NCBI GenBank assembly: GCA_003247575.1 | Contig: QJZC01000044.1 | Location: 62,001 to 126,000, forward strand | Source: Pseudomonadota bacterium | GTDB taxonomy: Bacteria; Myxococcota_A; UBA9160; SZUA-336 | Length of the DNA: 64,000 nucleotides | Direction of reading: 5' to 3' | Shown here: in pieces, positions 42,011 through 50,793 of the stretch | Position numbering within the stretch: position 1 is the stretch's first letter | Layout of the letters: each line of letters opens with the position of its first letter | Translations under genes and position numbers: made by a program | The notes under the pieces: model-generated | Database searches by the model: none | What the model was told of the DNA's origin: nothing | What the model saw: the letters and a program-made list of their open reading frames with translations, nothing else

Positions 42011-43294
42011 ATGACGGACGCAGCTCGAGGCGCGCAGAATCCACCAGCGAGCGTGAGCCCGGACCCCTCACGGATCGCAAACGGAGCCGAGGGACCGCTG
42101 CGCGCGCTCGTCTTGGTCGCCGCTGCCCTGGGGTGGGCGGGTCTGGTTGCGAGCGTGGTCGGATTCCTCGCGATGTTCGTCTGGGTGCTGCTGCGTTGGG
42201 GCCGCCAGCTCGTGCGTGTGGCAACGATTCGGGGAAGCGCCGTGAAGGTCGGCCCCGGTCAGCTTCCGCAGCTCGACCTGCGAGTACGGGAACTCTGCCA
42301 ACGGATGGGCCTCGAGCAGGTACCCGATGTCTATGTCGTGCGCGACGCTGGCGCGAGCGAGGTCGAGCCGCTCTGCGTGTTCGGGGAGCGGATCCTGCTG
42401 GTAGATGTTGACCTCGTGGATCCGGCGAGGGCGCCGCACACGCGCGACTTCTGCATCGCACACGAGCTGGCCGCTTTTCGCGCCGATCAGCTACGCTGGC
42501 GCGGTTTGCTGGCGCCTGGGCTTTGGGTGCCGTGTCTGGGGGCAGCATACCTACGGGCGTGTGTCTATACGCGCGATCGCTATGCGCAGCTGGCTACCGG
42601 TTTCGATCGCGATACCCTTGCGCGCAGCTTCGTCGAGAGCGCAATGGGAACGAGAGCACTGGGAGCCAGCGCCCAGACCCCTCCGGATCCCGCGGCCTGG
42701 CTTGCGCAGCGTGCCGACCTGGAGACGATCTGGTCTACCTTGGGCGAGTGGCTCTCGTCGACGCCCACACGCGTTCGCAGGCTGCAGAACCTCGACCTGG
42801 TGGACTCCGGGGCGGGCGCTCCAAGACGTCCGCGGGCCGTCGCCTGGATCGCTGGGGCGATGCTCGTCAGCAGCATCGGGGGGACCGCGCTCGTGTTCGC
42901 AGCGCTGGGAATCCGCATTGCTGTGCGCGGAATCGACATGCCCAACTCCGCGAGCTTTCGGACCGCTATGCCCGCCTCATGGGATGCGACCGCCCAGGTC
43001 GAGTCTTCCTTGGTCAGCCTGGCGGCCGCGGCCGAGGCGTATCGGGGCGAGCGAGGCGTACCTCCTCCAACGGGTGAGGTTCTCTACCAGGTGTGGCAGA
43101 TCCAGCATCCTGGAGAGGCGGTTCCGGTGGATCCGTACGACGAGCAGCCCTATGGGTACAGCGTAGACGGGAATCGCTACGTCATCTGGAGCAGTGGACC
43201 CGATCTGGAAACCGAGGACGACGACATCTCCTACGTCTCTCCCGAAGCCCCCGGGGGGCTCGGAGCGGTGACCAGCGAAGGCAGCACGGACTAG
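42011..43294 (+). CDS. Membrane protein with degenerate M48-peptidase-like domain and pseudopilin-like C-terminus
   Basis: 427 residues. A hydrophobic segment at about 30-62 is followed by an M48-like region: PDVYVVRDAGASEVEPLCVF, then a strand and the helix CIAHELAAFRADQ. The zinc motif HExxH reads HELAA (151-155), so the second His is lost; the third-ligand helix reads VYTRDRYAQLATG. A second hydrophobic segment (about 278-305) leads into a C-terminal domain with VSLAAAAEAYRGERGVPPPT and DPYDEQPYGYSVDGNRYVI, then SSGPDLETEDDDI. This is the pattern of type II secretion GspG pseudopilins (DPWGNxY, GPD, calcium-binding TEDDI). Probably inactive as a protease. Both similarities are read by eye. 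Confidence 0.6.
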   Translation: MTDAARGAQNPPASVSPDPSRIANGAEGPLRALVLVAAALGWAGLVASVVGFLAMFVWVLLRWGRQLVRVATIRGSAVKVGPGQLPQLDLRVRELCQRMGLEQVPDVYVVRDAGASEVEPLCVFGERILLVDVDLVDPARAPHTRDFCIAHELAAFRADQLRWRGLLAPGLWVPCLGAAYLRACVYTRDRYAQLATGFDRDTLARSFVESAMGTRALGASAQTPPDPAAWLAQRADLETIWSTLGEWLSSTPTRVRRLQNLDLVDSGAGAPRRPRAVAWIAGAMLVSSIGGTALVFAALGIRIAVRGIDMPNSASFRTAMPASWDATAQVESSLVSLAAAAEAYRGERGVPPPTGEVLYQVWQIQHPGEAVPVDPYDEQPYGYSVDGNRYVIWSSGPDLETEDDDISYVSPEAPGGLGAVTSEGSTD

Positions 43295-43366
43295 GAGGCT
43301 CTCCGCGGTCCCTGCGGGTGGACGGATCGTGCATGCCGAAGGGCGCTCTGCATGCGCGCGCTGTGA

Positions 43367-44908
43367 TCACTTCGCCTCGGCGGCACTCTCCGAGTAGCGC
43401 GGCGCTTGCTGGTTCGGTGCGCCGGCGATCCAACCGCTGCGTACCACCGGGTTTACCCCGATGTCGAGGTACAGGTCAGATCCGTCGAGCTCTGGCCAGC
43501 TCCACTTCTGGCCCAGCGCTGCGAAGGTAGCCTCGTCCAGATTCGGATCTCCGATCTCCGCGAACCGGACGAACATCTTCATCATGGCGCGCGCGACCCA
43601 GCGATCGCGTTCGTCGAGTCCGGGATCGCGCGGAACGTTCAGCTCGGGTGCGGGTCGGAACAGGTTCCCGTAGTGACCGCTGATCTCTTCTGGGACACCC
43701 AAGGCGTAGGCGACATCGCCTCCGTGATAGGCCAGTGCACCCCGGCTACCCCAGGCATAGGGTAGATGCGTGAACGTGTACGCGTAGCGCTTGGTGAGAT
43801 CCTTGGTTGCAGGTGTGATCGCTCGTGCGATGAATGCGGGGCTACGTTCGGGATGCTTCTCGGATCCCATGAAGCCCATGATCAGTGGGACGTCCGATTG
43901 AGCCGCGACACTCTCGAGCGACCATCCATCGACTGCGAAGACAGATCGATAGCCGCTCGTCTCGTCGAGAGTGGCAGTCACGATCTCTTGCCAGGACTTC
44001 GAGCGCAGCGCTGCCAGCACATCCGCCTCTCCCGCGACGCCCAGCCGCTCGGCGAGCTTCTCGCCGTACTCTTCGGCCTGCGGCAGCGGAGTGCCCCCGA
44101 TCCCACCGCTCATCACGATCGCGCGGTGGAACAACCCCTTGGCCAGGGGCGACGCCATCAGCCAGAACACCTTCTGCCCCCCACCCGAAACACCGAAGAT
44201 CGTAACGCGGTCCGGATCTCCACCGAACGAGCGGATGTTCTTCGCTACCCACTCGAGTGCGGCCAGGGTGTCGAGCCCGCCGTAGTTTCCGGACACGCCG
44301 CGCTCCGACTCTTTTGAGAGCGCCGGGTGCGCAAGGTAGCCGAGTGGCCCGAGCCGGTGGTTCACCGACACGAGCACTACGCCTTCGAGGGGCAGCGGAG
44401 CGCTGTTGTTGCTCGGCGAGTTGCCCCAGCCCGAGGTCAGTCCGCCTCCGTGGAACCAGACCATCACGGGCAAGCCCGCGTCGGCGCTCTTCGCTGGTGT
44501 GACCACGTTCAGATACAGGCAGTCCTCGCTCATGCCGGACTCGGGAACGTTCTCGTACACCGGTGACGACGGAAACGCTTGCGGTGCCATCGGGCTGAAA
44601 TCGGTCGCCTCACGAATGCCGCTCCACGGCTCGACCGGCTGCGGGGGGCGCCAGCGCAGCTCGCCGACCGGAGGCGCGGCGTAGGGGATGCCGCGGTAGA
44701 TCCGTGCTACTTTGCCCGGCTCGCCGATCAAGGTCCCGGCGACGTAACCGCTGTCGAGACGGATAGGATCGCGGAGCTCGTCGCGTGATCCCGCTCGCGG
44801 ATCCGCCGCATGGGCGACCGTCGGCGTCTGGACTCCGGTACCGCAGAGTATCAGTGCAAGCACAAGAACCCACCGGGTGCGGGTCGCTCTCGACGTGATC
44901 AGCCGCAT
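43367..44908 (-). CDS. Secreted carboxylesterase, type B (COesterase family)
   Basis: 513 residues from ATG 44908, which is preceded by GAGGAGG. Signal peptide with hydrophobic WVLVLALILCGTG and cleavage after AHA near residue 34. Family blocks: RIYRGIPYAAPPVGELRW, the EDCLYLNV signature, the oxyanion-hole WFHGGGLTSGW, and the nucleophile elbow FGVSGGG (usual FGESAGG). A Glu and His should complete the triad further on. The Ala-to-Gly change after the nucleophile is tolerated in relatives. Likely hydrolyses esters in the periplasm or outside. Upstream on the same strand, 243 bases away, is the di-iron protein gene. Confidence 0.9.
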   Translation of the reverse strand: MRLITSRATRTRWVLVLALILCGTGVQTPTVAHAADPRAGSRDELRDPIRLDSGYVAGTLIGEPGKVARIYRGIPYAAPPVGELRWRPPQPVEPWSGIREATDFSPMAPQAFPSSPVYENVPESGMSEDCLYLNVVTPAKSADAGLPVMVWFHGGGLTSGWGNSPSNNSAPLPLEGVVLVSVNHRLGPLGYLAHPALSKESERGVSGNYGGLDTLAALEWVAKNIRSFGGDPDRVTIFGVSGGGQKVFWLMASPLAKGLFHRAIVMSGGIGGTPLPQAEEYGEKLAERLGVAGEADVLAALRSKSWQEIVTATLDETSGYRSVFAVDGWSLESVAAQSDVPLIMGFMGSEKHPERSPAFIARAITPATKDLTKRYAYTFTHLPYAWGSRGALAYHGGDVAYALGVPEEISGHYGNLFRPAPELNVPRDPGLDERDRWVARAMMKMFVRFAEIGDPNLDEATFAALGQKWSWPELDGSDLYLDIGVNPVVRSGWIAGAPNQQAPRYSESAAEAK

Positions 44909-45151
44909 CTCGATCCTCCTCGATTGTCCGGGTCGTTCTCCCTCAGGGCGCGGCGCAGACGTCACCAACGCGTGTCTCGCTGGCACCTGAGCTCCTGTCT
45001 CAGCGCGCCAGGCTACCACGGGCCTCTCTCGGTGCGGATACGCCTCGATGGCTCGGCTCCGGCTGCGCCCGCGGCGCGCACAGGAAGCCAAGAGAAATCG
45101 CCAAGCAATGGGAATCGCCGAGCGAGAAGTGCGAGCGAAGTTGCGCGGCGC

Positions 45152-46267
45152 CTACGCGGTGTTCTCGACCCAGCTCCCGTCGACATCGGGACGCACGTCA
45201 CCGACGCTGTGGAATTCCTCGATCAGGTCATCCTTGCGCGGGTGATCGCGCAGCTCGTGATCGAGCGCACGGAGCTGCATATCGCGATTCGCACTGCGGT
45301 TCTGGCTCAGGCTCTGCTCGAGGGCTCGGTTCCAGAGGGGGAGGACCACGTCGCGGCCGGGGTACTTGCGCCCAGACTGTCCGATGACGGTACGGTCGCG
45401 AATCTCGGTCAGACAAGTCTTGAGGTACTCGACATGGGGCGTCTCATCCGCGCGAATGTAGGAGACCAGGCGCGCAGCTTCGCCGTCGCCGGCGACCAGC
45501 TCCGGGTCTGCGAGGACCGCTTCAGCCCACGAGAACGAGCGGAACGCGGCGAGCTCGATGAAGACCAACCGAATCATCCGCGCGATCTGGGACTCGAGCT
45601 CGAAGTCGATGTCGTCGTCGAGCTGCCGGGTCTGCATTGCGCGGCGGCGCATCTCCGCCAGGCGTTCGAGTGAAGGCGGGCCGCTGCCGAAGGTGGCCGG
45701 AAGGCCCATGAGCTCGAGCATCTGTGCGACCTGGCTCTCGACGTCGGGCTGCTCGAACGCGATGTCCCGCGCGGCGAACCACATCTGGCGATGCCCGGCT
45801 TCGTCCTCGAACCCAGCCTCGTCTCGCGCGTGAGCCTCGTAGAGGCCTTTGTCGAGGTGAGCCGTGGCGGTGCCCCGAATGTCTTCTGCGAAGAACCGCT
45901 GGATGTTCTGGACGGCTGCGCGCCGGATGCCCGCCCCGAAACCCTCGACGGTGCCGATGCGGGTGAGCGTGGTGATCATCGGGCGCACGATGTCCTGCTG
46001 GAGCAGGAAGCGCGCTTGCGCAACGTTGGGGTAGTGGCCAGGCCATGCGTCGAGAGGAGCGTCGAGCAGCTCAGTGCCGAACTCGCGTGCATGCTTGGCC
46101 TGCCACGCGCAGATCGCCGGGCCCCGCTTCGCAGTCCTCGGAGACACGTAGGAGCCCGAGTCGTCGAAGCCCCCGTGGCAGCGTACCCCGCCGGCGATCA
46201 GAGGCTCGGCGATGGGGTGACTCTCGAGAAGCTCGTCGCCTTCGAATTCGACCTGCTGTGTCGTCAT
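45152..46267 (-). CDS. Ferritin-like di-iron protein of unknown function
   Basis: 371 residues, no signal peptide. Two E-x-x-H motifs in predicted helices, EAGH (Glu156, His159) and ETPH (Glu275, His278), with intervening acidic helices around Glu144 (GLYEAH) and Glu238 (VFIELAAFRSF), suggest a four-helix carboxylate-bridged di-iron centre like that of ferritin-like oxygenases, AurF or ribonucleotide-reductase R2-like enzymes. The N-terminal 60 residues contain CHGGFDDSGSYVSPRT and may form a substrate-side lid. A ribosome site, GGAGG, precedes the ATG at 46267. I do not recognise a named family. It diverges from the metal-responsive two-component genes across a region with a repeat array. 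Confidence 0.7.
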   Translation of the reverse strand: MTTQQVEFEGDELLESHPIAEPLIAGGVRCHGGFDDSGSYVSPRTAKRGPAICAWQAKHAREFGTELLDAPLDAWPGHYPNVAQARFLLQQDIVRPMITTLTRIGTVEGFGAGIRRAAVQNIQRFFAEDIRGTATAHLDKGLYEAHARDEAGFEDEAGHRQMWFAARDIAFEQPDVESQVAQMLELMGLPATFGSGPPSLERLAEMRRRAMQTRQLDDDIDFELESQIARMIRLVFIELAAFRSFSWAEAVLADPELVAGDGEAARLVSYIRADETPHVEYLKTCLTEIRDRTVIGQSGRKYPGRDVVLPLWNRALEQSLSQNRSANRDMQLRALDHELRDHPRKDDLIEEFHSVGDVRPDVDGSWVENTA

Positions 46268-46381
46268 CGGATCTGCCGCCTCCTATCCGCGTCGGGGCCA
46301 TGACCCGGCGGGGGCCATGGCGCTTGGGTCATGAAGGTATGGTGTTTGGGGTCGCGGGCTCTGCCGGTCCCAGTCTTTCAG

Positions 46382-46429
46382 TGTATACTGGCACGTATAC
46401 TCCCATCCGTATACACCCCGTATACACCC
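46382..46429. promoter_or_regulatory. Tandem CGTATACWCCC repeats, putative operator array
   Basis: Four GTATAC palindromes occur in 43 bases (46383, 46395, 46409 and 46420). Three sit in direct 11-base units CGTATACWCCC at 46394-46404, 46408-46418 and 46419-46429; the fourth is a degenerate TGTATACTGGC at 46382-46392. The array lies about 115-160 bases upstream of the di-iron gene (-) and about 275 bases upstream of the response regulator (+). Clustered palindromic direct repeats in a divergent intergenic region are typical of cooperative regulator binding. The rest of 46268-46702 holds no gene. Confidence 0.5.
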
Positions 46430-46702
46430 TATGCATGCTTGGCGCCTAACCGCGAAGGCTGCCGAAGCTCCATACGTGCCATGGGTGTGTCCGATCCTGG
46501 CAGGTGCAAGCAACGGGTGGCTCAGATGGTGCCTTGGCGGGCTACGGATCGAGGAACACGGCTGCATCGAATTGGGATAGATTTCGGAGAGCGGGGGCGA
46601 CGTTGAGCGATGAGAGCGGCGGGCTGAGCCTGTCGGACTGCAGGTCGCGCGCAGGACATGGCTGCCGTGCTGGTCCGGAGGCGCAGGGGCGGAGCGGCGA
46701 GC

Positions 46703-47386
46703 ATGCGGATTCTGGTGATCGAGGATGATCGAAAGCTCGCGGAGACCCTGAGTCGCGGCCTGCGAGAGAGTGGCTTCGTCGTGGACTTGGCCTTCGACGG
46801 GGCTGCGGGGTTGCAGATGGCGCTCGCTGGACCGCACGATCTGGTGGTCCTGGACCTGATGCTCCCGGTGATGGACGGTTGGGCGGTTCTGCATAGAATC
46901 CGCCGTGATCGCGAGACACTCGGTGTGCTGCTCCTGACAGCGCGAGATGCCGTCGAGGACCGGGTCCGGGGGCTCAATTGGGGCGCGGATGACTACGTAG
47001 TCAAACCGTTCGCGTTCTCGGAGTTGCTAGCGCGTGTGCGCGCGGTTCTGCGACGCGGAGCAGCGGAGAGCTTTGCGACCTGCGTACACGCGGATCTGGA
47101 GATCGATCCGCGCACCCGCCGTGTGGTTCGTGCGGGCAGGGGGATCGACCTTACTCCGAAGGAGTTTCTCTTGCTCTGGGCGCTCGCCCGGAGACCTGGC
47201 GAGGTGCTCTCCCGGAAGTTGATCGTCGAGCAGGTCTGGAACCTCGACTTCGACTGCGACTCGAACGTCGTCGACGTCCACATGCGCAGACTTCGCGCCA
47301 AGGTCGACGATCCGTTCCGAAGCAAGCTCTTGCACACGGTCCGCGGGGTCGGGTACGTGCTCGGCGAAGAGGCATTGTCGCGATGA
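46703..47386 (+). CDS. CusR/CopR-like heavy-metal response regulator
   Basis: 227 residues of the OmpR/PhoB class. Receiver: acidic pair EDD (7-9), phospho-acceptor Asp51 in VVLDLMLP, Thr in LLLTARD, Lys in DDYVVKPF, so it is a complete, normal receiver. The DNA-binding half carries LTPKEFLLLWALARRPG and SNVVDVHMRRLRAKVDDPF, close to the heavy-metal regulator subfamily (CusR, CopR, CzcR). The start MRILVIEDD at 46703 is the family start; a frame to 46658 adds a basic, non-conserved stretch. Its stop overlaps the kinase ATG (ATGA), so the pair is translated together. Confidence 0.9.
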   Translation: MRILVIEDDRKLAETLSRGLRESGFVVDLAFDGAAGLQMALAGPHDLVVLDLMLPVMDGWAVLHRIRRDRETLGVLLLTARDAVEDRVRGLNWGADDYVVKPFAFSELLARVRAVLRRGAAESFATCVHADLEIDPRTRRVVRAGRGIDLTPKEFLLLWALARRPGEVLSRKLIVEQVWNLDFDCDSNVVDVHMRRLRAKVDDPFRSKLLHTVRGVGYVLGEEALSR

Positions 47387-48831
47387 TGCGGGTCTGGCCG
47401 AGGTTGCGTTGGCCGCCGGATTCGATCGGAGTTCGCTTGACCCTCTGGTACACGCTCTGGGCGGTGGCGCTCATCGCGGCCGGAAGCGGGTTGGTGTACG
47501 GCGGGCTGGAGACCCGCCTCGAGCGTGAACAGGACGAGCGCGTTCTCGGGGATCACCTCCGGATCCTCGCGGTGCTGCTTCAGTCTTCGCCGGACGCGTC
47601 GAGTGTGCCCTCGACACCTCGAGTGGGTGCGAATTCCATTCCGCTGGGGCCCTCCAGTCAGAGCGCAGCTGCATACGTCCACGTGCGCGTGTTCGGCCCC
47701 TCGGGTCAGCTTCTGCTCGCGACGCCCGGAATGGACGAGCACGTTCCCCTCCCCGAACTCGGGCGGCTCGATTCGCTGCACTCGGAGAGAGGAGAGCTCA
47801 GTGAGAACCGATCGCAGAGCGGTCGGCTGTTCCAGGTGCTGAGTGCTCGTATCCGGACTGGATCGAAGCCGGGTGATGTGCGCTATGTCCAGATAGCGCT
47901 CGATCGTACGGACGACGATCTGCTCGATCAGATGCGCGATCGCTCGTGGCTTCTGATGACGTTTTCGGTGCTGGCCTGTGCCGCCGTGGGATACACGATC
48001 GCGCAGCGCAGCATTCGCCCGGTCGAGAACATCAGCCGCACGGTGCAGCAGATTCACCCACATCGGCTGCACGAGCGAATCGATACCAGAGAGCTGCCGC
48101 GCGAGCTCGCAGTACTTGCGCAGACCTTCAACTCGATGCTCGATCGTTTGTCTCGGGCATTCACGTCTGTTTCCCAGTTCTCGGACAACGCGGCGCATGA
48201 GCTCCGGACACCGATCGCCAACCTACAGAACGAGCTCGAGGTTTCGCTCCGAAAGACGCGCACATCCGCCGAACACCGGGAAGTCGTGCTCTCCTGCCTC
48301 GAGGAATGTGAACGGATCGATCGGATTCTGCAGAGCCTTCTGTTCCTGGCGCGCAACTCCACACCGATCCTTGTCTCTGTCGAACGCATACCGCTGAGCG
48401 GTGAGGTGGCCGCTCTCGTCGACCTGTACGAGCCTTGGGCGAGCGAGATTCAGGTCGAGATCCGGGTCCGCGTGTCCGATTCCAGCGCCGTGCGAGCCGA
48501 TCCGGTTCTGCTGCGACAGGCTCTCGCGAACCTGTTCGCGAACGCACTGGAGCACACCTCTCCGGGAGGTCACATCGAGCTGCGCAGCGACGAGCTTGAA
48601 TTCGAGACGCGAATCACTGTGACTGATACTGGTTGCGGAATATCAAATGAAGACTTGCCTCATGTCTTTGATCGGTTCTTTCGAGCAGAGGAGTCCAGAT
48701 CGGGCTCGCGCAGGCATCTTGGGTTGGGTCTGTCCATCGTTCAGAGCATCATGGAAAGACACAAGGGACGCGCCGAGATCGACTCCAAGGTCGGCGAGGG
48801 GACCCGGATTGCGCTTTATTTTCCGACCTGA
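47383..48831 (+). CDS. CusS-like heavy-metal sensor histidine kinase
   Basis: 482 residues: membrane helix at about 20-42 (LTLWYTLWAVALIAAGSGLV), periplasmic sensor of roughly 145 residues, second helix (LLMTFSVLACAAVGYTI), HAMP, H-box NAAHELRTPIANLQNE, N-box NLFANALEHTSPGG and G boxes DTGCGISNEDL and GLGLSIVQSIM. The layout matches CusS/CzcS. The periplasmic domain has few His or Met residues, unlike copper and silver sensors, but contains several Glu and Asp. It should phosphorylate the regulator with which it overlaps by 4 bases. Confidence 0.9.
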   Translation: MMRVWPRLRWPPDSIGVRLTLWYTLWAVALIAAGSGLVYGGLETRLEREQDERVLGDHLRILAVLLQSSPDASSVPSTPRVGANSIPLGPSSQSAAAYVHVRVFGPSGQLLLATPGMDEHVPLPELGRLDSLHSERGELSENRSQSGRLFQVLSARIRTGSKPGDVRYVQIALDRTDDDLLDQMRDRSWLLMTFSVLACAAVGYTIAQRSIRPVENISRTVQQIHPHRLHERIDTRELPRELAVLAQTFNSMLDRLSRAFTSVSQFSDNAAHELRTPIANLQNELEVSLRKTRTSAEHREVVLSCLEECERIDRILQSLLFLARNSTPILVSVERIPLSGEVAALVDLYEPWASEIQVEIRVRVSDSSAVRADPVLLRQALANLFANALEHTSPGGHIELRSDELEFETRITVTDTGCGISNEDLPHVFDRFFRAEESRSGSRRHLGLGLSIVQSIMERHKGRAEIDSKVGEGTRIALYFPT

Positions 48832-48947
48832 ACTCTCCGCCGAAATTCTCTGCTAATTCTGCATCCATTATCCGCGCGCCGTTCGAATTCGATTCTTGTG
48901 CGCCCCTGTGCTTCGCTCTTCATGCCCGGCAACGGAAGATGACGAAC

Positions 48948-48966
48948 TCTTAATCTTCCCGTCAGG
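48948..48966 (+). promoter_or_regulatory. Candidate regulator site upstream of the RND operon
   Basis: TCTTAATCTTCCCGTCAGG lies in the gap between the kinase and the RND operon. Its TTAATCTTnCCGT core resembles the cus-type operator sequences bound by CusR-like proteins ahead of RND efflux genes in other proteobacteria. The surrounding gap 48832-49257 is AT-richer than the coding sequence, as expected for a promoter. The identification is by memory of the motif only. Confidence 0.3.
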
Positions 48967-49152
48967 AGCGCTTCAGATCGTCTGCGTAGCCTGGCGATTC
49001 GGGCCAATCGTGTGTGCGCGTCGTACACCGCATGGAATGTCGGCGAGCCGGAACGTGCGCGGTTCGAACCCCCTCTCTATCCGAAACGGAGTCGTACCTG
49101 CGTGTTGGATTGGATTCGCCTGGGCCGCTGGGCTGTACACGAGAACCTGGAT

Positions 49153-49182
49153 GGACTAGACGGACTCGGACTAGACGGACCG
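49153..49182 (+). repeat. Tandem 15-bp repeat in the leader of the efflux operon
   Basis: GGACTAGACGGACTC (49153-49167) is followed by GGACTAGACGGACCG (49168-49182), differing at the last two bases. It lies before the probable start of the outer-membrane factor gene; if translated it encodes a Gly/Asp/Leu repeat. A GAGGAGGG sequence follows at 49183-49190 but has no in-frame start codon at normal distance. Confidence 0.6.
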
Positions 49183-49257
49183 AGAGGAGGGAATCCGCCG
49201 AATCCATCTGCGGTAAGAGCGTTCTTTGGAACACCGTCGGTAGGTGTCAGCGAGCGT

Positions 49258-50793
49258 TTGCCAACCAGAGCAAACTCGCTGGCCGCGACCGAGCGCGACG
49301 TTCGTCGCGAGATCTGGCGAGGTCTCTGGGCGTCTATCTTGCTGCTCGCCTCGTTGGTCGGCGCGTCTCCGGTGAGAGCTGAGGCTCGAGAGGTCCCCGA
49401 CGGTGTCCCCTGTGAAGACTCAGAGACTCCTGGTTCCCAGAGTCCCGGCTCCAAGAGCTCCAATTGCGCGGTACTCCGCAATCCGGGTGAGGCTGCAGCT
49501 ACTTCCGGTCTATCGCTGAATGAAGCGCTTGAGAGAGCCGTACTGCGCAGCCCAGAGCTCGAGTGGTTCTCCTTGGAGCGGCGCTCGCGCGAGGTGTCGA
49601 TCGCACAAGCTGCGCTGCGCCCGAATCCGGCGCTGTCTCTCGAGGTCGAGAACCTCAGCATGGACGACGGAACCGATGGTCTGAGCGACAGCGAGACGAC
49701 ATTGTCGATGCAGTTCCCGATCGAGCTCGGAGCAAAGCGCGACCGTCGGGCAGCCCTCGCGCGTGCGGAAAGAGCGCTGGTGGAGTGGGATTACTCATCC
49801 AAGAGACTCGAGGTCATGGCGGCGACCGCGCGCGCCTTCGTCGAGGTCTTGGCCGCTCAGGAGCGACTCGAGCTCGCCCGTGAGTTCACTGCGATCGCGA
49901 GCTCGGAAAGCGCCGAGGTGGCACGACGCATTGCCGCGGGTGCGTCGTCTCGCCTGGACGCAAACCAGGTCGAGATCTCGCTTGCGACGAGTCGCTTGAA
50001 CGAACATCTCGCGCTGCGAGGACTGGAGAGGTCGCGTGCCGAGCTCGCGGCGTCGTGGGGGAGTCGCGATCCAGACTTCTTGGCCGTGCGCGGAGACTTC
50101 TGGAGCCTGCGCAACCCACCGGGTTGGAAGGTGCTCGAGGAGGAGGCGAGCGAGATCCCTGGAGTGCAGCGCTGGGAGACAGAGCGACAGAGGCGCCAGG
50201 CCGCGCTCTCTCTAGCGGAGTCCGAAGCGATGCCCGATATCGAGTTTCAGGCAGGGTTCCGTCGGCTTGGTGAAGAGAACGAGAATGCGCTCGTGTTCCA
50301 GGTGAGCACGCCTTTGATGCTGTTCGGCCGGCAGACGACATCGGTCGAGCAGTCGCGTCTCTTCTTGCTCCAGGAGCGAAACGAGCGAGCGATGGCGCGA
50401 CGTCAAGTGCGCCGAGATCTGATCGAGGCCTATGAGGGCGTGTCCGCAAGCTACGACGAGGGACGGACTCTGGAGGAAGAGATCCTTCCTCTCGCGAGCC
50501 TGGGCTTCGACCAGGCGAGGAATGCTTACCGAGCTGGGCGACTTCCGTACCTCGAAGTGATCGAGGCCAAGCGGCGCCTCTTCGAGATTCGAGAGAGATA
50601 CATCGAGGCTCTCGCCAGCCACCACAAGGGATGGATGGAGCTCGAGCGGATTCTAGGGACTCTGAGCGCTGCTTCGGTTGTCGGAAGTCACGCCGGAGTG
50701 CGCGCACCCCTCGCTGAGAGCGCCAACGTACCCGGCGCGACGCAGCGCGATGGACGCTCGACCGTGGAGAAGGAAGTGTTGTTATGGAGGTAG
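49258..50793 (+). CDS. Outer-membrane efflux factor (TolC/CusC/CzcC-like)
   Basis: From TTG 49258 the protein has about 511 residues; the frame stays open back to 49012 and the true start is uncertain. Signal segment WRGLWASILLLASLVGASPVRA, then a low-complexity linker, then the OEP domains: LSLNEALERAVLRSPELEW at the start of the first helical repeat, long coiled-coil helices, and the second repeat with the ending LPYLEVIEAKRRLFEIRERY. The trimeric channel links the RND pump to the outside. No Cys lipobox is seen, unlike E. coli CusC. Its stop overlaps the adaptor gene by 10 bases. Similarity is with the CzcC/CusC type of heavy-metal systems. Confidence 0.87.
   Translation: MPTRANSLAATERDVRREIWRGLWASILLLASLVGASPVRAEAREVPDGVPCEDSETPGSQSPGSKSSNCAVLRNPGEAAATSGLSLNEALERAVLRSPELEWFSLERRSREVSIAQAALRPNPALSLEVENLSMDDGTDGLSDSETTLSMQFPIELGAKRDRRAALARAERALVEWDYSSKRLEVMAATARAFVEVLAAQERLELAREFTAIASSESAEVARRIAAGASSRLDANQVEISLATSRLNEHLALRGLERSRAELAASWGSRDPDFLAVRGDFWSLRNPPGWKVLEEEASEIPGVQRWETERQRRQAALSLAESEAMPDIEFQAGFRRLGEENENALVFQVSTPLMLFGRQTTSVEQSRLFLLQERNERAMARRQVRRDLIEAYEGVSASYDEGRTLEEEILPLASLGFDQARNAYRAGRLPYLEVIEAKRRLFEIRERYIEALASHHKGWMELERILGTLSAASVVGSHAGVRAPLAESANVPGATQRDGRSTVEKEVLLWR

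Noticed and set aside
49040..49080. tRNA-like T-arm sequence GGTTCGAACCC
   Set aside because: The flanking bases do not form a T-stem, and no acceptor, D- or anticodon arms can be drawn upstream.
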